Assembly (NCBI GenBank): GCA_964528095.1
Contig: CAZGSG010000013.1
Span: 1-40,414 of the forward strand
Direction of reading: 5' to 3'
DNA from: CAZGSG01 sp964528095
Lineage (GTDB): Bacteria; Bacteroidota; Bacteroidia; Chitinophagales; Chitinophagaceae
DNA: 40,414 nucleotides
The notes beneath the pieces are model-generated. The model ran no database searches, was not told the DNA's origin, and saw only the letters and a program-made list of their open reading frames with translations. A program made the position numbers and the translations under genes. Positions 15,463 to 22,267 of this stretch are shown here, in pieces; within the stretch, counting starts at the first letter, position 1, and every line of letters begins with the position of its first letter.

Positions 15463-16053
15463 TCACGTATCAGGTAATTGATTTTGAACAATGGCTATTT
15501 TATCCTGCCTTATTCGTTTATAGTAGGAAGAAGTAAAGCCTGTATATTTTTTTAATTGATTGGACAAATGGGCCGGGCTGCTGTAGCCTAAAACATAAGC
15601 TATATCAGACAGCGATTGATCCGTATACACCAGCAGCTCTTTCACCTTTTCTATCTTTCTTGAAATGATGTATTTTTCGAGGGTGCATTCCTGTGATGAT
15701 GCAAACAGCGCACTCAATGAACCATAATCTTTATGCAGCTCATTACTTATCAGTACCGAAAACTTAACCGGCTCACCGGTATCTGCTTGTTGCCGGATAC
15801 CCACGTCCACCATACTTTTGATTTTGTCTATGGTCTGCTCGTTTTTGCTGTATAACATATCAAATCCGTTTTTTTGCAACATGGCCCTGATCGTTTGTAC
15901 TTCAATAGTAGTTTTATACGTTTCCTTTAGCGTGATCTCGCCTAAGCGTATGTCGGATATCTCCAGGCCAAGCTTGGGCAATTCTTCACGCAGCACATAG
16001 ATGCACCTGTTGCATACCATTCCTTTGACCAATAGTTTAAAGGTATTTTTCAT
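15463..16053 (-). CDS. AraC-family regulator with N-terminal HMA-like CxxC domain (copy 1)
   Basis: The protein has 196 residues. Residues 5-70 look like an HMA-type ferredoxin fold with MVCNRC (Cys14, Cys17) at the metal-loop position, followed by two strands (ISDIRLGEITLKE) and a helix. The C-terminal 100 residues are an AraC DNA-binding domain with two helix-turn-helix units (SLSDIAYVLGYSSPAHLSNQ in the second, then LKKYTGFTSSYYKRIR). The arrangement suggests a one-component copper sensor, with metal at the CxxC altering DNA binding. It follows copA and an HMA gene with gaps of 64-68 bp and ends before a terminator, so it would be part of an autoregulated operon. A paralogue lies at 18984-19547. 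Confidence 0.85.
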   Translation of the reverse strand: MKNTFKLLVKGMVCNRCIYVLREELPKLGLEISDIRLGEITLKETYKTTIEVQTIRAMLQKNGFDMLYSKNEQTIDKIKSMVDVGIRQQADTGEPVKFSVLISNELHKDYGSLSALFASSQECTLEKYIISRKIEKVKELLVYTDQSLSDIAYVLGYSSPAHLSNQLKKYTGFTSSYYKRIRQDKIAIVQNQLPDT

Positions 16054-16117
16054 GACTCCAACTGTTTATGAATATCTCTGTTGAACGGTGTAACTACCGC
16101 GCAACCCTTATACAACA

Positions 16118-16336
16118 TTAAGCGTTGTTATTGCTGCCGGGTTCTACGCTGTAACCTGCTTTTTCTATGGTTTGCACCACTTCGTTTTCAAGATTGTCCG
16201 CTTCAATGGAAACCGATATTTTTCCGGCTTCCTGATGCCGGATTTGTACACCTTCAATTGTTTTAATTGCGTTGCTTACGCTCGTTTGGCAATGTGCGCT
16301 CTGCATATCGGGCACATGGATGGTTATAGTTTTCAT
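16118..16336 (-). CDS. Small HMA-domain protein with a variant SxHC metal site
   Basis: This 72-residue HMA domain has the loop DMQSAHCQ. The usual MxCxxC has lost its first cysteine to Ser13, leaving His15-Cys16. The rest of the fold is regular (VSVSIEADNLENEVVQTIEK, then AGYSVEP). The same S-x-H-C variant occurs in the first HMA domain of the adjacent CopA, so it looks like a selected type of site rather than decay. A Cu(I) chaperone for CopA is the likely role, with His/Cys ligation as an inference. It is in the copA operon, 68 bp after copA. Confidence 0.85.
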   Translation of the reverse strand: MKTITIHVPDMQSAHCQTSVSNAIKTIEGVQIRHQEAGKISVSIEADNLENEVVQTIEKAGYSVEPGSNNNA

Positions 16337-16404
16337 CTTTACTTATTTTTTATGTTATAAAATATGATTATTCAATTACCATTGGTGTTATATTTTTCCT
16401 GGTT

Positions 16405-18819
16405 TTACTTCTTCCATTTCAATCGTAAACTATTACTTACCACACTCACGCTGCTTAGCGCCATTGCAGCACCTGCAATCATCGGGTTGAGCAAAAATCC
16501 GTTGACCGGATAAAGAATACCCGCTGCAACAGGGATACCGATAAGGTTGTAGATAAATGCCCAGAACAGGTTTTGCTTAATGGTAGCAACAGTTTGTTTG
16601 GAAAGGCGGATGGCCTGCGGTATTTTGGTAAGATCCGATGAAATAATGGTCATCTTAGCTACGTCCATCGCGATGTCGCTGCCTTTGCCCATGGCAATAC
16701 TCACGTCTGCCGTTGCCAGTGCGGTGCTGTCATTGATACCATCGCCAACCATAGCCACTGTTTTGCCCTGCTGTTGCAGTTCTTTTACAAAATCGGCTTT
16801 GTGCTGTGGCAGTACCTCGGCTTTGTAATGCAGTATACCCGTTTGCTGTGCGATGGCCTTTGCCGTGGCTTCATTATCTCCCGTAAGCATATACAGGTCG
16901 ATACCCATATCCTGCAATTGTTTGATAGCTGCTACAGAAGTTTCTTTGATCTTGTCTGAAATAGAAATAACGGACAGCGCCTGTTTGCTATCTGAAAACC
17001 AGATAACGGTCCTGGACTGCCGGCCCCATTCTTCAGCCTGCTTTAGTAGTTCATCTGCAATAGTGACATTGTTTTCTTCCAGCAGTTTTTTGTTGCCTAC
17101 GAAATAGGTTTCGCTGTTGTGTACTGCCTTTGCGCCTTTGCCCGTAATGCTGTCAAAATCTGATAAGGTGATGTTTGATACGCCTTCCAGGTGTTTCACT
17201 ACCGCTTCGGCCAATGGATGTTCGGATTGTTTTTCTATACTGAATAAAATTTCATTGGCCGCATCATCATTGTTCAGCCATTTAATACCGGTAACCTGTG
17301 GCCTGCCCTCGGTAATGGTTCCTGTTTTGTCCAGTACAATGGCGTTTACTTTTTTAGCCAGCTCCAGGCTTTCGGCATCTTTAATTAAAATACCGTTTTC
17401 AGCACCTTTACCCACACCCACCATAATTGCCGTAGGTGTAGCCAGGCCCAAAGCACAAGGACAGGCAATAACCAATACGGTAACGGCTGCCAACAGCCCT
17501 TGAACCACTCCGTTATCACCTCCTAAAATCAGCCATAATACAAATGTGAGGATAGCGATCCCTATTACTACCGGAACAAAGATGCCCGCGATTTTATCTA
17601 CCAGTTTTTGAACGGGAGCTTTGCTTCCCTGGGCATCCTGCACCATTCTGATGATTTGGGCCAACATGGTTTCCTTACCCACTTTCACGGCTTCAAAACG
17701 GACGCTTCCTTTTTGGTTAATCGTACCTGCAAATACTTTTTCGTTTTCCCGCTTCAATACCGGAACGGGTTCTCCGCTCAGCATACTTTCGTCTACATAC
17801 GAGCTACCGGATGTAACCATTCCGTCTACGGCAATTTTTTCGCCGGGTTTTACCAAGATTACATTGCCTACCTTTACGTCTTCAATGGCTGTTTGCTTTT
17901 CAGTTCCGTCGGGTTGTATCACCATCACGGTTTTTGGCTGCAGACCCATCAGTTTTTTAATGGCCGATGAGGTATTGCCTTTGGCTTTTTCTTCGAGCAG
18001 TTTACCTAAAAGGATGAAAGTGATAACAACGGCAGCCGCTTCAAAATAAACGTGGGCGTGCAGCCCTCTTGCATGCCAAAAATCGGGAGCAAGCATGTTA
18101 AATACACTGAAGATATAAGCGATGCCCGTGCTTAAAGCTACCAGCGTATCCATATTGGCAGAACGGTGCTTTGCCTGTTTCCATGCATTGATGAAAAAAT
18201 CTTTTCCGAGCCAAAGTACCACCGGGGTAGCGAACAGCCACATGATTTCGTTGCCATAAGGCATATCCATAAAGAACATACCGATGACTACCACAGGAAG
18301 TGATAGCAGCACCGCCCAGCTGGTTTTATTCTTTAATGCTTTGAATTTCTTTTCGTGAATGGCTTCAAGTGTTTCCTGTTGTGTGGATTCGTCTTCGATC
18401 AACAGATCATACCCGATGGATTGTACTGCTTTTTGCAGCGCCAGGGGGTTGGTCATATCAGGAAGGTATTCTACAGATAATGTTGCCGTTGCAAAATTAA
18501 CGGAAGCATTAATTACACCCGGCTCATACTTAACGCCACTTTCGGCACTAACAGCGCAGGAAGCACAGGTCATATTCAGCACGGGAAAGGATTGCTTTAC
18601 GGTGGTAACGCCATACCCCAGATCTTTAATGGCTTTAACCGCTTCCGGAATGGCTTCGGTATTGCTTACCGTAATAGCCGCCCTGCTGTTGTTCAATTCT
18701 ACCTTATGCGTGTCTATGCCCTTAACCTGTGCCAGCCCTTTATCTACAATCAAGGCGCAATGTTCACTCTCTACGTCTTCCAAAGGGAGGTATATCGTTT
18801 GCTCATTATTTGTTGCCAT
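16405..18819 (-). CDS. copA: Copper-exporting P1B-type ATPase CopA
   Basis: The protein has 804 residues. Two N-terminal HMA domains come first: a variant one with VESEHC (Ser18-Cys21) and a standard one with MTCASC (Cys85/Cys88). The P1B core then follows: the CPCALGLATP transport motif (Cys453-Pro454-Cys455), the phosphorylation motif DKTGTITEG with Asp497, the HP dipeptide of the nucleotide domain in SEHPLAEAV, TGDNEATAKAIA, and the hinge VGDGINDSTALA. All catalytic residues are present, so it should pump Cu(I) from cytoplasm to periplasm, where the multicopper oxidase can act on it. It heads a unit with an HMA chaperone and an AraC regulator and is preceded by the shared 27-bp operator at 18880-18906. 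Confidence 0.95.
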   Translation of the reverse strand: MATNNEQTIYLPLEDVESEHCALIVDKGLAQVKGIDTHKVELNNSRAAITVSNTEAIPEAVKAIKDLGYGVTTVKQSFPVLNMTCASCAVSAESGVKYEPGVINASVNFATATLSVEYLPDMTNPLALQKAVQSIGYDLLIEDESTQQETLEAIHEKKFKALKNKTSWAVLLSLPVVVIGMFFMDMPYGNEIMWLFATPVVLWLGKDFFINAWKQAKHRSANMDTLVALSTGIAYIFSVFNMLAPDFWHARGLHAHVYFEAAAVVITFILLGKLLEEKAKGNTSSAIKKLMGLQPKTVMVIQPDGTEKQTAIEDVKVGNVILVKPGEKIAVDGMVTSGSSYVDESMLSGEPVPVLKRENEKVFAGTINQKGSVRFEAVKVGKETMLAQIIRMVQDAQGSKAPVQKLVDKIAGIFVPVVIGIAILTFVLWLILGGDNGVVQGLLAAVTVLVIACPCALGLATPTAIMVGVGKGAENGILIKDAESLELAKKVNAIVLDKTGTITEGRPQVTGIKWLNNDDAANEILFSIEKQSEHPLAEAVVKHLEGVSNITLSDFDSITGKGAKAVHNSETYFVGNKKLLEENNVTIADELLKQAEEWGRQSRTVIWFSDSKQALSVISISDKIKETSVAAIKQLQDMGIDLYMLTGDNEATAKAIAQQTGILHYKAEVLPQHKADFVKELQQQGKTVAMVGDGINDSTALATADVSIAMGKGSDIAMDVAKMTIISSDLTKIPQAIRLSKQTVATIKQNLFWAFIYNLIGIPVAAGILYPVNGFLLNPMIAGAAMALSSVSVVSNSLRLKWKK

Positions 18820-18842
18820 TATCGTTTGTTTTATTTACGATA

Positions 18843-18906
18843 CAAAATTGGCACAAGTTGAGGGCTTGATTATTGTACTATTCTGGAAAAGAGTTGTAAG
18901 ATTTAC
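18843..18906 (-). promoter_or_regulatory. Copper-island promoter and 27-bp operator of the copA unit
   Basis: The operator at 18880-18906 includes ATTCTGG (18880-18886) and TTGTAAGATTTAC (18894-18906). The -7-like box on the minus strand is CAATTTTG (18850-18843), followed by TATC. Box-to-operator spacing is 29 bases, the same as at the oxidase and HMA promoters. The predicted leader is about 18 bases. Confidence 0.7.
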
Positions 18907-18983
18907 GTTATATGCTAAGCATAACAGAACTTCGATGTATTCTTTTTTAAATTAGATACAGCTGCCAGCTTGATTTTCGATAG

Positions 18984-19547
18984 CTAAACCTCATCTAAAG
19001 GTTTTCTTTTATCTTCTTTGATCTGCTTGAAATGGCTGGGTGTGAGCCCAGTTACTTTTTTGAACTGGTTGCTGAGGTAGGCAACACTGGAATAATTGAG
19101 CCGGAAAGCAATTTCGCTTAAGGAGAGTTCGTCATATACCAGTAGTTCTTTTACTTTTTCTATCTTTTGGGAAATGAAGTATTTTTCGATGGTCGTGCCT
19201 TCTACTTCTGAAAAGAGATTGGAAAGGTAATTATAGTCGTGGTGCAATGCTCTGCTTAGTATATCGGACAAGTTATGTTTTATTTCGCTGTCCTGGTGAT
19301 GCACCAGGTCGATAATCACATTTTTTACCTGCTCTATGATCCGGGCTTTTTTATCGTCAATCAGTTCAAAACCTAACGGATTTAGCGTGTATTCTAAATT
19401 CTTTTTTTGCTCATTCGTCAATTCTTCTTCCAGGGTGACTTCTCCCAACCTGATGTTTTTTGATTTAATATCAAGCTTGTCCAGTTCGTTCTGCACCACC
19501 ATAATACATCGGTTACAGACCATGTTCTTTATAAAGAGTATTGCCAT
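18984..19547 (-). CDS. AraC-family regulator with N-terminal HMA-like CxxC domain (copy 2)
   Basis: This 187-residue paralogue of the protein at 15463-16053 starts FIKNMVCNRCIMVV (Cys11, Cys14) and continues IRLGEVTLEEEL. After a helical linker that includes HHQDSEIKH it has the AraC double helix-turn-helix (LSLSEIAFRLNYSSVAYLSN, then QFKKVTGLTPSHFKQIKEDK). The shared signature (M-V-C-N-R-C-I, R-L-G-E-[IV]-T-L) shows that the two N-terminal domains are one family. It lies upstream of copA in the same orientation, with 164 bp between stop and copA start, and the copA operator falls in that gap. It is the best-placed activator of the copper island. I find no copy of the 27-bp site in front of it. 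Confidence 0.87.
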   Translation of the reverse strand: MAILFIKNMVCNRCIMVVQNELDKLDIKSKNIRLGEVTLEEELTNEQKKNLEYTLNPLGFELIDDKKARIIEQVKNVIIDLVHHQDSEIKHNLSDILSRALHHDYNYLSNLFSEVEGTTIEKYFISQKIEKVKELLVYDELSLSEIAFRLNYSSVAYLSNQFKKVTGLTPSHFKQIKEDKRKPLDEV

Positions 19548-19987
19548 ATTCTATTCTTTAATCTATTGTTATGTAAAAAAATCTATGGCGAAATTTACGA
19601 TTTTAATCAAAGCGTATTTTAGCGATTGCTGATTATTTTTAAGGCATTCAGGAAGGAAAGCTACTTTTAATTTCAAAGTCTTTCAATAGACCTATGGTAT
19701 TAGTATACACCTTCATCATCCAGGTGTAATTCCTTTTCGATTTCATGTAATCATCAAACTGAGCAAACACTTCAAGATCGTTGCAGCTACTTTGAGCAGC
19801 TCCGACGACAACTGTAATCTTTTTGTCTGTACTTGTTATGCCCACTTGAAACGTCTTGAATTAAAGGCTGTGTTTCTATTTATGGCGCTGCTCCCAACAG
19901 GGATACACTAAGTCGGGAGTAAAGGTGACTTTCACAAATTCTTTCTGCCCTTTGCTATCGTAGCCAATCTATTCACCCGCAAGAGCT
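19548..19987. other. Probable coding debris between the AraC and LytTR genes
   Basis: On the minus strand 19648-19845 is a 65-codon frame from a GTG (GITSTDKKITVVVGAAQSS at the start, ending IKSSFPS). Just upstream another frame reads GYDSKGQKEFVKVTFTPDLV, then YPCWEQRHK-stop (about 19882-19965), with a stop codon three codons before it. The wording is protein-like but I recognise no family. The broken frames suggest decayed genes rather than functional small ones. Confidence 0.3.
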
Positions 19988-20422
19988 TTAATAACCTATA
20001 GCTTTTAAAAATTCACTCTTCTTTCTTTTAGATATTTCCAGGGAAGTACCATTAGAAAGCACTACCTGTCCGCCTTCCCCACGGATATATTTTTCCGCAA
20101 AATTTTTATTAATGATATGGGAATTATGGATCCGGAGAAATACTTCGGCAGGCAACATGTCCTCAAAGTCTTTTAAAGTACGGCTTACAACATATTTCTT
20201 TTTATCGTTGCAGAAAATATGGGTGTAATTACCACTTGCTTCCAGATAGATAATATCTTCCAGTTTTATAAAACGCAAGCCCTCCATAGTTGGAATGGCA
20301 ATACGGTTGAATGTATTTTTTTTACTCAGGATCTGCTCTACCAGCAATTCAATTTGTGGATTTGGATAGGAAAAATTCTGTTTTTCTTCAGCTATATTTT
20401 CAGTTGCTTTTGTAATGTTCAT
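19988..20422 (-). CDS. LytTR-type DNA-binding regulator without a receiver domain
   Basis: The protein has 144 residues. After an acidic, unstructured start and a short helix, residues 40-144 are a LytTR domain: IAIPTMEGLRFIKLEDIIYL, EASGNYTHIFCNDKKKYVVS, LPAEVFLRIHNSHIINKNF and a C-terminal KSEFLKAIG. In this phylum most LytTR proteins carry a response-regulator receiver in front; this one does not, so it is either a free-standing regulator or a truncated one. Its target is unknown. The last 66 bases also occur at 8549-8614 as a relic. The gene points away from acetate kinase, and the 640-bp gap between them could hold divergent promoters. Confidence 0.85.
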   Translation of the reverse strand: MNITKATENIAEEKQNFSYPNPQIELLVEQILSKKNTFNRIAIPTMEGLRFIKLEDIIYLEASGNYTHIFCNDKKKYVVSRTLKDFEDMLPAEVFLRIHNSHIINKNFAEKYIRGEGGQVVLSNGTSLEISKRKKSEFLKAIGY

Positions 20423-21061
20423 TTCACCTTTTATATCTTTCCACGAGCCCCTCCTGCAACCAGGAAATAGGGTTTTATATTGTTTTCGCTCCTGTTTTTT
20501 CTGAACTTCCTGCCATGAAGCATGACGCTGGTTATTCAGGGCATCAATAAAAAGAGATGGCAGGGTTCAAAACGGATACATCAACGACCGGGGAGTCTTG
20601 GCCGATGAGACATAACCTATCAACCGATATTTCATTAATCCGCTGAACCCAGGTGACCCTTATCAGTATCGAACCTAACCAGGGTCATCAAGCCCTTCAG
20701 TTGTATAATATACCTTGCGTTGAAGTCTTAAAAATGGAAAAACTAATTTATCGCGGGTCCGGCAGAAGTGCTGGGTATTACCGCGATATTCGGCTACACT
20801 ATCACTACATCCGCGTACACGGTACAAACCTGGAGCTTCACCCGGAAAACACTGGATCCCGAACAGCAGGATCGCTACCCGGTTTGGGGATACGGCAACT
20901 ACTACCCTTTATTAAAACGATGCAGCCCGGAAATCCGAATCCCCAATAATTGACCATCCACCGTTTTAAATTAAGCGATATTGCACAGGCATACCATACT
21001 TTCCATCAGAGGAAGATAGACAACGCTGAAAATAATCCTAAGCGGCGAGTAAAAAATATTC
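20423..21061. other. Long gap before acetate kinase with no recognisable gene
   Basis: Two overlapping frames of 60-100 codons are open here (about 20653-20953) but neither looks like a known protein, although one contains VLGITAIFGYTITTSAYTV, a possible fragment of a membrane segment. No clear -7 box, hairpin or repeat was seen. It should contain the promoters of the LytTR gene and of the acetate kinase unit. Confidence 0.3.
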
Positions 21062-22267
21062 ATGAATGAAGCAGGTACCATATTAACGCTCAATGTCGGT
21101 TCTTCCGGTATTAAATTTTCGTTGTTTGATATGGAGAAGGGGGCTACGCCCATTTACTACGGGCACATTGAAAAAAACGACGCTGACCTTTTTCAAATCA
21201 TCGTTCACGATAGCGATTCGGTGCATCCACAAAAAATAGCCTGTGCCGGGAAGGAAATGAATGATGTGGTAAACGGCCTCACCGGGTATTTTGAGCAACA
21301 AGCAGGCATGAACCAGATGAAGGCCATTGGGCATCGCCTGATATACGGCATGGAACATACCGAACCCCAAATGCTGAATGCCGCCCTGCTCGCTGAATTA
21401 AAAAATTTTAGTGTGTACGATCCTGAACATTTACCGGCCCAGATTGCATTGATAGAAGCCTTTGGCCAGAAATTTCCTTTATTGCCACAGGTGGGCTGTT
21501 TTGATACAGCCTTTCATGCATCCATGCCCAGGCGGGCAAAGATGCTGCCTATTCCACGCCGGTATTACGATGCGGGTATTCGCCGTTACGGTTTTCACGG
21601 TATCTCCTATTCTTTTCTCCTGAATGAGTTGGAACGGGTTGCGGGGGCTACGGTGGCTGGCGGAAAGATCGTTTTTGCGCACCTGGGTAACGGAGCGAGC
21701 CTGGCAGCTGTATCCGGCGGCAAAAGCATTGATACCAGCATGGGATTTACACCCACATCAGGCCTTATGATGGGGACCCGCTGTGGCGACCTGGATCCAG
21801 GAATAGTCTGTTATCTTATGGAGCAGGAGAAATTCACTGCCCAAACGCTTAACCATCTCATTAATTACGAATCCGGCTTGCTGGGTATTTCCGCTACGAG
21901 TTCGGATATGCAGGAGTTGCTACTAAAAGAAAGCGGCGATAGCCGGGCCGCTGAAGCCATTGAACTATTTTGCTACCAGGTAAAAAAATGGATTGGATCA
22001 ATGGCTGCCGCGCTTGGAGGTCTTGACACCCTGGTTTTTTCCGGTGGTATCGGAGAGCGGTCTGCAACCATCCGAAGCAGGATCTGCGAGCATCTTTCTT
22101 TCCTCGGCATCCATATCGACGCTGACAGGAATGAGAAACAGCAGCCGATCATTTCAACAGATACCAGCCCAGCCTGCGTTCGGGTGATACCAACCAATGA
22201 AGAACTCATGATCGCGCAATCGGTGCAAGAGATCCTACACTCATTTCATAAAACTGAAATAGCATGA
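21062..22267 (+). CDS. ackA: Acetate kinase
   Basis: The protein has 401 residues, the normal length. It has the acetate/propionate kinase signatures: LNVGSSGIKFSLF at the start (the usual second Ser/Thr of the phosphate-binding loop is Gly), YGFHGISYSF with the active-site His, the HLGNGASLAAV phosphate loop, MGTRCGDLDPG and FSGGIGERS. It converts acetyl phosphate and ADP to acetate and ATP. The ATG at 21062 is the only reasonable start. Its stop codon overlaps the start of the phosphoketolase gene (ATGA at 22264-22267), so the two are translationally coupled. The partner enzyme produces acetyl phosphate, which fits. Confidence 0.95.
   Translation: MNEAGTILTLNVGSSGIKFSLFDMEKGATPIYYGHIEKNDADLFQIIVHDSDSVHPQKIACAGKEMNDVVNGLTGYFEQQAGMNQMKAIGHRLIYGMEHTEPQMLNAALLAELKNFSVYDPEHLPAQIALIEAFGQKFPLLPQVGCFDTAFHASMPRRAKMLPIPRRYYDAGIRRYGFHGISYSFLLNELERVAGATVAGGKIVFAHLGNGASLAAVSGGKSIDTSMGFTPTSGLMMGTRCGDLDPGIVCYLMEQEKFTAQTLNHLINYESGLLGISATSSDMQELLLKESGDSRAAEAIELFCYQVKKWIGSMAAALGGLDTLVFSGGIGERSATIRSRICEHLSFLGIHIDADRNEKQQPIISTDTSPACVRVIPTNEELMIAQSVQEILHSFHKTEIA

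Noticed and set aside
19590..19630. Possible copy of the copper operator before the second AraC gene (AAATTTACG)
   Set aside because: Only a short piece of the core matches, and the ATTYTGG half and spacing are missing.
20653..20953. Two overlapping 60-100-codon frames before acetate kinase
   Set aside because: No family recognised, no clear start signal, and both frames are open only by chance length.
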